This document shows positions 1 through 6,658 of a DNA stretch of 6,668 bases, one piece after another (within the stretch, counting starts at the first letter, position 1; every line of letters begins with the position of its first letter). A program made the translations under genes and the position numbers. This stretch comes from Sphingomonadales bacterium (lineage in GTDB: Bacteria > Pseudomonadota > Alphaproteobacteria > Sphingomonadales > Sphingomonadaceae), in NCBI GenBank assembly GCA_027489295.1, contig JAIYAA010000238.1, positions 1-6,668 on the forward strand, read 5' to 3'. Under the pieces are notes generated by a model. The model had not been told where the DNA came from. It did no database searches and saw nothing but the letters and a program-made list of their open reading frames with translations.

Positions 1-1
1 C

Positions 2-697
2 ACCCTGTTCAACGCGATGATCGCCCCGCTCGCCCCCCTCCGTCTGGCCGGCATCGCCTGGTACCAGGGCGAGTCCGACACCGGCATTCCCGGCTATGAC
101 CAGCGCCTGCGCGCGATGAACGCGGACTGGCGGAGCCGCTTCGGCAGCCCGGCGACCGCGTTCGTCCTCGCCCAGCTCGCCAACTATGGCCCGCCCGCTG
201 CGGCTCCGTCCGAAAGCGGATGGGCCAATGTGCGCGACGCCCAGCGCCGGGTCGCCGCAGAGGACCCGCATGCCGGCATGGCGGTGACGCTCGACATCGG
301 CGACGCTGCGGACATTCATCCGGGCGAAAAGCGGCTCGTCGGCCAGCGGCTCGCTCGGGCGATGCGCGCGGCGCTTGCCGGCGCCCGCGACGGGCGCGCG
401 GGCCCCGCGATCGGATCGGCCGAACGCCAGGGCGACACGGTAGTGCTGCGCTTCACCGGCGTGACGGGCGCGCTGCACGCGCGCAGCTCCGACCAGGCGA
501 TCGGCTTCGAACTCTGCGGCCCCGCGCCGGGCAGCTGCCGCTATGCCGCGGCGCGGGCGGCGGGGAGCAGCGTCGCCCTTGCGGGCGACGGCAAGCCGGT
601 CACGCGGGTGCGCTATGCCTGGGCGGATGCCCCCGCCACCAATCTGGCGGACGACGCGCAGCTTCCCGTGGGCACGTTCGAAATAGCCGTCCCCTGA
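2..697 (+). CDS. Sialate O-acetylesterase-like carbohydrate esterase (SASA/SGNH fold), C-terminal part
   Basis: This is the 3' part of a gene that begins before the window; the frame is open from base 2 and gives 231 residues. Seen: a WYQGESD block at 59-79, preceded by a segment that reads like the family's 'NGMIAPLAP..I.G' stretch, and a DIHP block at 311-322. In SGNH-type sialate O-acetylesterases the Asp and His of DIHP complete the triad, and the Ser lies in a G-D-S block nearer the N terminus, here off the window. The last ~110 residues form the beta-rich tail usual in this family, ending in a VRYAWADAP...LPVGTFEI motif. The family removes O-acetyl groups from sugars; in sphingomonads and xanthomonads such genes often sit in plant-glycan loci, so the substrate is probably an acetylated hemicellulose or pectin rather than sialic acid (inference). 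The signal peptide and start are not visible. The next gene has its own promoter, so co-transcription with it is uncertain. Confidence 0.88.
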   Translation, partial: TLFNAMIAPLAPLRLAGIAWYQGESDTGIPGYDQRLRAMNADWRSRFGSPATAFVLAQLANYGPPAAAPSESGWANVRDAQRRVAAEDPHAGMAVTLDIGDAADIHPGEKRLVGQRLARAMRAALAGARDGRAGPAIGSAERQGDTVVLRFTGVTGALHARSSDQAIGFELCGPAPGSCRYAAARAAGSSVALAGDGKPVTRVRYAWADAPATNLADDAQLPVGTFEIAVP

Positions 698-734
698 CCA
701 TCCTCCCTCTCTGCAGGTAGCAGGAGTAATGAAA

Positions 735-760
735 CTTCGTTCGCGGCGGCGCGACGCAAG
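735..760 (+). terminator. Imperfect hairpin after the esterase gene, possible weak terminator
   Basis: Bases 735-745 can pair with 750-760: CTT/AAG, CGT/ACG, then CGCG/CGCG-type pairs around a GCGG loop, with single-base bulges at 741 and 757. It lies 38 bases after the esterase stop and before the GH9 promoter, where a terminator would be expected. No T-run follows, so Rho-independent termination is doubtful, and in such GC-rich DNA a chance hairpin is quite possible. Confidence 0.25.
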
Positions 761-770
761 CATCAAGCCG

Positions 771-798
771 TTGCCAGCCCTGAATTGCCCGCTATGGT
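771..798 (+). promoter_or_regulatory. Putative sigma70-type promoter of the GH9 operon
   Basis: A TTGCCA -35-like hexamer (771-776) and a TATGGT -10-like hexamer (793-798) are separated by 16 bases. The predicted start of transcription is near 804-806, giving a leader of under 30 bases before the GH9 start codon. The -10 overlaps the operator at 795-808, the arrangement expected for a repressor-controlled promoter. Assigned by eye only; no transcript data. Confidence 0.5.
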
Positions 799-808
799 AG
801 CGCTCACA
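795..808 (+). promoter_or_regulatory. LacI-family operator (xyl-box-like) overlapping the -10
   Basis: The sequence TGGTAGCGCTCACA is a 14-bp interrupted palindrome with the central AGCGCT typical of LacI-family sites. It differs at one position from the TGGTAGCGCTAACA box known for the xylose/xylan repressor XylR of Caulobacter and Xanthomonas (recalled knowledge). It overlaps the proposed -10 and the transcription start, and ends 23 bases before the GH9 ATG. A repressor bound here would block initiation until a sugar inducer appears. The match supports regulation by a XylR-like or related LacI protein; which one is inference, since no regulator gene lies in the window. Confidence 0.65.
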
Positions 809-831
809 TAAACAGAATATGGGGAGAGAGG

Positions 832-3348
832 ATGCGTCTGCATCGCAAGGCCGTGGTATTTGCCGCGCTGCTGTCGTCCGCCGCACCGGCGGCGGCACAG
901 ACAACGCTGCGCCTGGATAGGTCAGACTATTTCGAGGCACCGGGCGTCAACTGGCTGGTGTTCTCGAACGTCAACGAGGGACTGTTCGCCGACGCCAAGA
1001 TCAGCGGAGTGGAACTGATCCAGCAGGGCGTTCGCACTGCCACCAACGGCGATGTCCGTCTCGCCGCCACGCCCGGGCAATGGGATCCCGCCGCGGCGAT
1101 CATCTCTCGCCGGGTCGACAAGGCGGCGGGTGTGATCGAGGCGGTGCTGAAATATCCCGACTTCCAGTACACGCTGCGCGCCGAGCGCCGCGGATCCAGC
1201 GTCGTGCTCTCCGTGCTGCTCGATGCCCCACTGCCGGCCTCACAGGTCGGCAAGGCCGGGCTGAACCTGGAGTTCGTGCCCTCCGCCTATTTCCACCACA
1301 GCTACACCGTGGACGGGAAATCGGCGCTGTTTCCCCGATACCCCGCTGACCGCATGGCCCTGACGCCGGAGCGCAACGCGGCGAGCGGCCGCAGCGACGG
1401 TCCGGGTGCCGAGCCGCTCCCCTTCGCAAGCGGTCGCGCGCTGGTGCTTGCACCCGAAGATCCTGCCCGGCGCGTCGGCATCCAGACGCGCGACGGCACG
1501 CTGGCGGTGTTCGACGGGCGCAATCAGGCGCAGAATGGCTGGTTCGTCGTCCGCCAGCTATTGCCCGGCGCGCGCACCGGGCGCGTCATCGAGTGGACCC
1601 TGGACGCGAACAGCGTGCCCGGCTGGCTCCGGCCGCCGGTGATCGGGCATTCGCAGGTCGGCTATACGCCCGCAGGCACCAAGATCGCCACCATCGAGCT
1701 CGACCGCGATGACACCCGCACGATCGACCCGCACCTGCTCCGGCTCGACGACACGGGCCGTTTCTTGCCCGTCAGCGCCGCTCCCGCGCGCGAATGGGGC
1801 CGCTATCTCCGCTATCGCTATCTCCAGCTCGACTTCAGCAAGGTCACGACGCCCGGCACCTACGCCATCGAGTTCGACGGCATCCGCACGGCTCCTTTCC
1901 CGATCCAGCCGGGCGTCCTGCAGAACCTCTGGAACCTCACCAACGACGTCTATCTGCCCATCGCGATGGACCATGTGCTGGTCAACGAGGCGTATCGGGT
2001 GTGGCATGGCGATTCGCACCGCGACGATGCCCGCCAGGCGCCGCTCAACCACGAGCATATCGACCTGTACCGCCAGGGTCCGACAACGGACACGCCGTTC
2101 AAGCCCGGCGAGCACATCCCCGGCTTGGCGGTCGGCGGCTGGCTGGATGCCGGCGACTTCGATATCCGCACCCAGACCCAGTATCAGGTCATCCGCCAGC
2201 TGGTGGATGCGTGGGAGACGTTCGGCATCGACCGCGACACGGTTTCCGTCGATTGGGAAGCGCGGCGTGTCGAAATGCATGTGCCCGACGGCACGCCCGA
2301 CATCCTGCAGCAGATCCGCCACGGCAGCCTGCAACTGCTCGCCCAGCAGGATGCCGTCGGCCACGCGATCCACGGCATCGTAGAGCCCGATGTCGGCCAG
2401 TACACCCACCTCGGCGACGCGGCCAGCAAGACGGACGGGCTGCTCTTTGATCTTTCGCTCAAGCCGTTCGAGCGCGCGTACGACGCACGGGGCGGCCGCA
2501 GCGGCACCCCGGACGACCGCTGGGCCTTCACCAGCAAGGCCTCCGCGCTGAACTACGGCTCCGCCGCCGCACTCGCCGCGACCTACCGCGCCTGGAAGGA
2601 TCGCGACGCGGCCTTCGCCGATCGCTGCCTGACGGTCGCCCGCAAGATCTGGGCGGACGAGCACAGCCACGCGCCCGACCTGTTCCGCAACGGCAACACG
2701 ACGGGCGGACCGCTGGAGGTCGAGGAATTCACCGCCGCGGTGGAGCTGCTCGCCGCCACCGGCGACCAACGCTATGTCGAGCGCGTACAGGCGCTGACGC
2801 CGGCAATGCTGCGCGGGTTCGCGTTCACCGCGACGACGATGGCGAAAGCGCTGCCGTTCATGCCCGCGACCTATCGCGCCGCGCTTGAGCCCGCCGCCCG
2901 CGACTGGGCGGCCAAGGCGCAGGCCACGCTGAAGGAGAACCCGTTCGGCGTGCCGATCACGGCGGGCGGATGGGCCGGCAGCGGCGCGGTCCTCAACTTC
3001 GGCCTTACCGCCGATGCGCTCCACCGCGCCTTTCCGGACCTCGTCGACACCGCCCCGGTGCTGCGCGCGCTCGACTTCCTGCATGGTCACCACCCGGCAT
3101 CCGATCGGTCGCTCGTCTCCGGTGTCGGCGCACTGTCAAAGGAGGTCGCCTATGGCAGCAACCGCGCCGACTTCTCGTTCATCCCGGGCGGGGTGGTGCC
3201 GGGCGTGCTGCTGCTCAAGCCGGATTATCCGGAGAACCGCGACGACTGGCCGTTTTTCTGGGGCGAGAACGAATATGTCGTGCCCGAGGGCGCCATGTAT
3301 CTCGCGCTCGCCAACGCCGGTGCCCGCCTGGCCGGCCCCGCGCAGTGA
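832..3348 (+). CDS. Secreted glycoside hydrolase family 9 (endoglucanase-like) with N-terminal extension and CelD_N Ig-like domain
   Basis: 838 residues; ATG preceded by a strong GGGGAGAGAGG ribosome site (821-831). Residues 1-22 are a signal peptide (charged MRLHRK, hydrophobic core, AAA|Q cleavage). Residues ~24-262 form a beta-rich region with no named domain that I recognise, although related GH9 proteins carry it. Residues ~268-360 match the Ig-like N-terminal cellulase domain (VIGHSQVGYTP start, then a TPGTYAIEFDG strand). Residues ~364-836 are the (alpha/alpha)6 GH9 catalytic domain. GGWLDAGDFD (435-444) carries the paired aspartates: D442 is the likely catalytic base and D439 its partner. 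WGENEYVVPEG (810-820) supplies the likely acid, E814. GHHPASDRSLVSGVG (752-766) corresponds to the usual G-x-N-P...S-x-V-T-G block, but the HHR motif that normally follows is replaced by YGSNRADFS (774-782). GH9 enzymes hydrolyse beta-1,4 glucan-type backbones with inversion; substrate here could be cellulose, xyloglucan, mixed-linkage glucan or oligosaccharides. Likely periplasmic or cell-surface. First gene of a probable operon with the esterase 56 bases downstream. Confidence 0.9.
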   Translation: MRLHRKAVVFAALLSSAAPAAAQTTLRLDRSDYFEAPGVNWLVFSNVNEGLFADAKISGVELIQQGVRTATNGDVRLAATPGQWDPAAAIISRRVDKAAGVIEAVLKYPDFQYTLRAERRGSSVVLSVLLDAPLPASQVGKAGLNLEFVPSAYFHHSYTVDGKSALFPRYPADRMALTPERNAASGRSDGPGAEPLPFASGRALVLAPEDPARRVGIQTRDGTLAVFDGRNQAQNGWFVVRQLLPGARTGRVIEWTLDANSVPGWLRPPVIGHSQVGYTPAGTKIATIELDRDDTRTIDPHLLRLDDTGRFLPVSAAPAREWGRYLRYRYLQLDFSKVTTPGTYAIEFDGIRTAPFPIQPGVLQNLWNLTNDVYLPIAMDHVLVNEAYRVWHGDSHRDDARQAPLNHEHIDLYRQGPTTDTPFKPGEHIPGLAVGGWLDAGDFDIRTQTQYQVIRQLVDAWETFGIDRDTVSVDWEARRVEMHVPDGTPDILQQIRHGSLQLLAQQDAVGHAIHGIVEPDVGQYTHLGDAASKTDGLLFDLSLKPFERAYDARGGRSGTPDDRWAFTSKASALNYGSAAALAATYRAWKDRDAAFADRCLTVARKIWADEHSHAPDLFRNGNTTGGPLEVEEFTAAVELLAATGDQRYVERVQALTPAMLRGFAFTATTMAKALPFMPATYRAALEPAARDWAAKAQATLKENPFGVPITAGGWAGSGAVLNFGLTADALHRAFPDLVDTAPVLRALDFLHGHHPASDRSLVSGVGALSKEVAYGSNRADFSFIPGGVVPGVLLLKPDYPENRDDWPFFWGENEYVVPEGAMYLALANAGARLAGPAQ

Positions 3349-3404
3349 GTACCCCACAGAACCCCGCGCATCACACAAGCAGCGGTATCAACAGGAGAGG
3401 TGAC

Positions 3405-4376
3405 ATGACGAAACGAACGACTTCACCGGCGGCAGGCCGCTCCCGCCCCCCCCTGCGGCGGCGCGCCATGCTGCTCGGGGCGGCATTGGCCTGCGCGCTG
3501 TCGGCGCCCGCGCTGGCGCAGAACGACAAGATGCGCCCGATCGAAGCGCCCGCGCAACCGACCGCCATCACGCTTCCGACCGGACCGCTCCCCGGCGGCA
3601 GCACGCCCGAATCCTGGCACAGCCAATATGGCAGCGTCTTCGCCCGCAACGTGGTGGTCGCGACCCTCACGCCGTTTCTGCCGGATCCCGCCAAGGCTAC
3701 CGGCGCCGCGGTGGTGGTGGCTCCCGGCGGCGGCTTCCGCACCCTCTCGATGCAGAATGAAGGCTGGGACGTCGCCAAGGCGCTGGCCGCGCGGGGCGTG
3801 GCTGCGTTCGTGCTCAAATATCGCCTGAACCAGACGCCGCGCGAGATGGATGCGTTCGAACGCTCCATGGCCGAGATGTTCTCGACCACCGCTGCGCGCC
3901 CGCCCCGGCCCGATCCGGCCGCGATGATGGCGGGCATCGCGCCACAGATCGCCGACGCACGCGCGGCCTTCGCACTGATCCGCCAGCGTGCGGGCGAATG
4001 GCACGTCGATCCGAACAAGGTCGGCATGGTCGGCTTTTCCGCCGGGGCGATGCTGACCATGGCGACCGCGCTGGCTGGGCAGGATGCCAAGCCGGCCTTC
4101 ATCGCCGACATCTACGGACCGCTCGCCAGCGTCAGCGTTCCTGCCGACGCGCCCCCGCTGTTCGTGGCGCTGGCAGCCGACGATCCCTTCTTCGCCAATG
4201 GCGGGTTCGGGCTGATTGACTCGTGGAAGGCCGCCAAGAAGCCGGTCGAGTTCCACCTCTATGAACAGGGCGGCCACGGCTTCGGCATGTATCCGAAGAC
4301 GACGACCAGCACCGGCTGGTTCGATGCCTTCGCCAGCTGGCTGACCATGCACGGTTGGATGAAGCCGGCGAAGTGA
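3405..4376 (+). CDS. Secreted alpha/beta-hydrolase, acetylxylan/feruloyl esterase-like
   Basis: 323 residues. The frame is open far upstream inside GH9, but the ATG at 3405 is chosen because AGGAGAGG (3393-3400) lies 4 bases before it and a signal peptide follows directly. The leader has a basic region ending R18-R19-R20, then AMLLGAALACALSAPALA|Q (cleavage after A38); the R-R-x-hydrophobic pattern allows Tat export. Catalytic elements of the alpha/beta-hydrolase fold: APGGGF (106-111, oxyanion-hole loop), GFSAG (210-214, nucleophile S212), D259/D260 in the LAADDPFF strand end, and H291 in GGHGFGM. This resembles the esterases often annotated as acetylxylan esterase or 'endo-1,4-beta-xylanase B' (BD-FAE type), which remove acetyl or feruloyl groups from hemicellulose. 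Residues ~142-180 are a Pro/Met-rich insert between the KYRL strand and the IADARAAF helix. It follows GH9 by 56 bases with no promoter or terminator seen between, so it is probably co-transcribed. The substrate is inferred from context. Confidence 0.85.
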   Translation: MTKRTTSPAAGRSRPPLRRRAMLLGAALACALSAPALAQNDKMRPIEAPAQPTAITLPTGPLPGGSTPESWHSQYGSVFARNVVVATLTPFLPDPAKATGAAVVVAPGGGFRTLSMQNEGWDVAKALAARGVAAFVLKYRLNQTPREMDAFERSMAEMFSTTAARPPRPDPAAMMAGIAPQIADARAAFALIRQRAGEWHVDPNKVGMVGFSAGAMLTMATALAGQDAKPAFIADIYGPLASVSVPADAPPLFVALAADDPFFANGGFGLIDSWKAAKKPVEFHLYEQGGHGFGMYPKTTTSTGWFDAFASWLTMHGWMKPAK

Positions 4377-4396
4377 GCGCGCTCCGCCGCTGATCG

Positions 4397-4429
4397 ACGG
4401 GACCGGCCGCTACCGCGCGCCGGTCCCGT
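4397..4429. terminator. Strong inverted repeat between convergent operons, probable bidirectional terminator
   Basis: ACGGGACCGGC (4397-4407) and GCCGGTCCCGT (4419-4429) are perfect reverse complements, giving an 11-bp GC-rich stem with an 11-base loop. It occupies the 59-base gap between the stop of the plus-strand esterase (4376) and the stop of the minus-strand GH43 gene (4436), exactly where one hairpin could end both transcripts. There is no long T-run on either side, so termination may be weak or the hairpin may mainly protect 3' ends. Confidence 0.7.
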
Positions 4430-4435
4430 TCGGTA

Positions 4436-5881
4436 TCACGGCCGAAGGAACCGCCATTTGCCTGCGTCGCTCCCGGGATCGAACGGCACCAGTGCCGGGG
4501 TACTGCGGCCGATCGCGACCAGCGCCCGCGGGTGTTTCGCATCCGCCTGGGCCTTGGGCAGGATGCGATAGGTGCCGTCGGTCAGCTGGTCGATCTGCCA
4601 CAGCTGCTCGGGTGCGCCGGTGAACGCGGGCACCGCCTGCACGCTGCCCTGCGGTCCGGTGGCGAGGGCACGCTCGGTCCCCGCGATCAGGATCTTGTAA
4701 TAGGGCGCGCCGAACGCGCCGCCGGCGCCTTCCGCCGGAGCGATCGCCCATTGCTGGTGGGCGCGGATCATATAGTCGCCCAGGTCGACCTCGGCCGATC
4801 CCGCCGGCCAGCTGGTCCGGTTCTCCGCCAGCGTCTGGTTCGGAATCGGCCCCGCCGGATCGCCCGGCGCGGCGAAGAAGCTGCGCCGCACGTCGAACGG
4901 CATGCGGACGAAATCGACGGCGAGTTCCAGCGCCCCGCCGCTGCGCTCCGACTGGATCTCATAGGTGCCAGCCGGGACATTCTCGCCCGCCACCGGCCAG
5001 CCGTTTCGCCAGAGCAGCGGCAGGATGCCCAGCACGCTGCGCCCGCCGCGATCCAGATCGGACTCATAGTGTATCGAGAATTTCTCGACGCCGCCGCCCA
5101 GGTCGAGCAGGCCGAAATGTCCCGGCCCGTACTGCCGCCCCCGCCCGGCAACGACGAGCGTGCCGCCGCCCCTCAACAGCGGTACGCCCATATTGTCGAC
5201 AAACGGTCCGGTGGGGCTGCGCGAACGGCCGACGCGGATGTTGTACGAAGAATTCGGTCCGTCGCAGCAGGTGCCGTGGGTGCCGAGCAGATAGTACCAG
5301 CCGTCGCGGTGGAGCAGCGCGGTGGCTTCCATGTCGATCGCGACATCGACCGGCTGGCTTCCGGGCATCTTGTCGCCCGTCCTGGGATCGAGCTCGATCA
5401 TCCGGATATAGCCGAAATAAGTGCCGTAGCTCAGCCAAAGCCGTCCCTCGGCGAAGAGGAAGGCGGGATCGATCGCGTCGGCCGGCTCCAGCCCGTTGGT
5501 GGAGGCCACCGTGCCGACCTCGTGATAGCCGAAGTCGGGGGACTTGGGGTCGAGCGAGCGCGTCCACATCACCTTGACGTTGCTCGCATGGCCGCCGTTC
5601 ATCCCGCCGCCGCCGACCGCGTAGGCGACATAGAATCGCTCGCCGATCTTGATCACGTCCGGCGCCACGCCGCCGCCCGGTCGCTCGCCGCCGCTGTGCC
5701 AGACCCACCCGTCCTCGGAAACCAGCCCGCCGCCGCGGGTGCCGAAGGTCCACCAGCGGCCATCGGAATAGGTGATGGTGGACGGATCGTGGATGAAGGG
5801 CTCGCCCGCCAGCTGGGCGAAGGCGGCCCCGGGCTGCGCGAGCAGGCACAGCGCGGCGAGCGGCAGGACAGCGAATTTCAT
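4436..5881 (-). CDS. Secreted glycoside hydrolase family 43 (arabinanase/arabinofuranosidase-like) with C-terminal ricin-type lectin domain
   Basis: 481 residues from the ATG at 5881. A GTG at 5893 would add four residues, but AGTGAGGA (5887-5894) sits 5 bases before the ATG as its ribosome site, so the ATG is preferred. Signal peptide 1-22 (AFA|Q). Residues ~24-300 form the five-bladed GH43 propeller: D32 in HDPS is the expected base, D138 in AIDPA the pKa modulator, and E185 in MEATALL the acid. H255 in YGPGHFG matches the metal-binding His of endo-arabinanases. THGTCCDGPNSSYNIRVGRS (201-220) also reads like endo-1,5-alpha-L-arabinanases, so arabinan cleavage or arabinose release is the best guess; xylosidase activity is possible. 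Residues ~305-480 resemble a beta-trefoil ricin-type lectin with three W-containing repeats (QQW 376-378, QLW 426-428, KW 475-476), likely binding glycan. It follows the beta-sandwich gene by 8 bases, so translation is probably coupled. Confidence 0.87.
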   Translation of the reverse strand: MKFAVLPLAALCLLAQPGAAFAQLAGEPFIHDPSTITYSDGRWWTFGTRGGGLVSEDGWVWHSGGERPGGGVAPDVIKIGERFYVAYAVGGGGMNGGHASNVKVMWTRSLDPKSPDFGYHEVGTVASTNGLEPADAIDPAFLFAEGRLWLSYGTYFGYIRMIELDPRTGDKMPGSQPVDVAIDMEATALLHRDGWYYLLGTHGTCCDGPNSSYNIRVGRSRSPTGPFVDNMGVPLLRGGGTLVVAGRGRQYGPGHFGLLDLGGGVEKFSIHYESDLDRGGRSVLGILPLLWRNGWPVAGENVPAGTYEIQSERSGGALELAVDFVRMPFDVRRSFFAAPGDPAGPIPNQTLAENRTSWPAGSAEVDLGDYMIRAHQQWAIAPAEGAGGAFGAPYYKILIAGTERALATGPQGSVQAVPAFTGAPEQLWQIDQLTDGTYRILPKAQADAKHPRALVAIGRSTPALVPFDPGSDAGKWRFLRP

Positions 5882-5889
5882 GGCGGTCC

Positions 5890-6603
5890 TCACTTCACGT
5901 CGATCGCGATGTCGCGGATCGGCTTGCCCGCGGCATCGACGAAGCGGGCGCAGAAATCGCTGAGGCCCGGCCCGTTGATCACCGCGCCCCGCAAGACGTT
6001 GCGCCCCTTGCGCAGCGTGACCGGTGGCGACAGCACATCGTCCATCACCATGCGCCGATCACCGTAGAGACCGGCGACCTCGCTGCCGTTGAGCCACCAG
6101 CGTGACGCTGAATTGGACCCGAGCGCCAGCCGCACGTCGCGCATCTCGCGCGGCGCGTACACCACCGTCACCGCCCAGAAGATCACGCCATAGGTCGGCT
6201 TGCCGAGCCCCTGGGCCAGATAAAAGAGCTTCACGTCGAACAGGGACGAATCGAGCGCGTGCCAGCGCAGGCCGCCAATTGCGCGCTCCCCGTCGCGCGG
6301 CACCGCGTCGAACCGGCCGGGATAGGTGGCGGGCGCAAGCGCGTCGCGAACATAGCTGGGGGTGAAGCCGGTATTGGTGCGGTTGGGCTTCACCACCGGT
6401 TCCAGCAGCAGCCAGCGGCGCAGAAAGCCGTCGGCATCCGGCGCGATCGCGGGCGTGGATGCGGGCGTGTAATAGGGGGCGAGCCCGGTGGGCGGCGGCA
6501 GCGCCTCCTCCACCATGCCCGCCGTCTGCGCACGAAGGGCCGCGGGGGCCAGCAACGCCAAGGCGACGCCGCATCCGCAGGCCACGGAACGGGGGGTACC
6601 CAT
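5890..6603 (-). CDS. Secreted beta-sandwich (sugar-binding-like) protein of unknown function
   Basis: 237 residues; ATG at 6603 with AGGAGA (6612-6617) 8 bases upstream. Signal peptide 1-25 (hydrophobic VALALLAPAAL, then RA|Q). I do not recognise a named enzyme family. Seen: FLRRWLLLEPV (60-70) resembles the 'WLVLGPF' opening strand of jelly-roll modules attached to glycosidases and esterases; GSNSASRWWLNGSEV (162-176) resembles their 'SDDG..VWLNG..V' strand pair; and a tail with LRKGRNVLRGAVINGPG (197-213), then FCARFVD (217-223), matches the 'LKKG.N.LLVKV.NG...F..R' end. The whole protein therefore looks like a stand-alone galactose-binding-like module with no catalytic triad visible. First gene of a minus-strand pair with GH43, preceded by a LacI-type operator, so a role in binding or presenting the GH43 substrate is plausible (inference). 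It could also be an uncharacterised enzyme. Confidence 0.75.
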   Translation of the reverse strand: MGTPRSVACGCGVALALLAPAALRAQTAGMVEEALPPPTGLAPYYTPASTPAIAPDADGFLRRWLLLEPVVKPNRTNTGFTPSYVRDALAPATYPGRFDAVPRDGERAIGGLRWHALDSSLFDVKLFYLAQGLGKPTYGVIFWAVTVVYAPREMRDVRLALGSNSASRWWLNGSEVAGLYGDRRMVMDDVLSPPVTLRKGRNVLRGAVINGPGLSDFCARFVDAAGKPIRDIAIDVK

Positions 6604-6644
6604 TGCCGGTGTCTCCTCTCCCGGCGACTCGAAGCGGCCGCCAT

Positions 6645-6658
6645 TGTTATCGGTAACA
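6645..6658 (-). promoter_or_regulatory. LacI-family operator-like palindrome upstream of the minus-strand pair
   Basis: TGTTATCGGTAACA is a near-perfect 14-bp palindrome (reverse complement TGTTACCGATAACA, 12 of 14 positions symmetric) with the central CG typical of LacI-family operators. It lies 41 bases before the ATG at 6603. On the minus strand GATAAC/TAACAA-like stretches within or beside it could serve as a -10, but the -35 would be at or beyond the window edge. A divergent gene past 6668 could share it. Its core differs from the AGCGCT core at 795-808, so a different repressor is likely. Confidence 0.6.

Noticed and set aside
729..800. A 23-codon ORF (ATG at 729) with AGGAG just upstream
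   Set aside because: The ribosome-site spacing is only 2 bases, the peptide has no family features, and the frame runs through the proposed promoter and operator. A leader peptide read from the upstream esterase transcript cannot be fully excluded.
1558..3093. A 511-codon open frame on the minus strand inside GH9
   Set aside because: It is antisense to a gene with clear GH9 catalytic motifs; its translation is Arg/Ala/Val-rich without motifs. Long antisense frames are common in high-GC coding DNA.
3381..3394. CGGTATCAACA-like stretch before the esterase start, resembling half of the palindrome at 6645-6658
   Set aside because: It has no symmetric second half and no promoter beside it.
2970..3404. 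Upstream extension of the alpha/beta-hydrolase frame into GH9
   Set aside because: The extension overlaps the GH9 3' end out of frame; the ATG at 3405 has a good ribosome site and starts a signal peptide.
3474..3500. Cysteine 30 of the esterase leader as a possible lipoprotein attachment site
   Set aside because: The preceding residues A-L-A do not fit the L-[AS]-[GA]-C lipobox, and a normal A-L-A|Q cleavage site follows.
4532..6067. A 511-codon open frame on the plus strand across GH43 and its neighbour
   Set aside because: It runs antisense to two genes with signal peptides and ribosome sites, and its translation has no recognisable domain.
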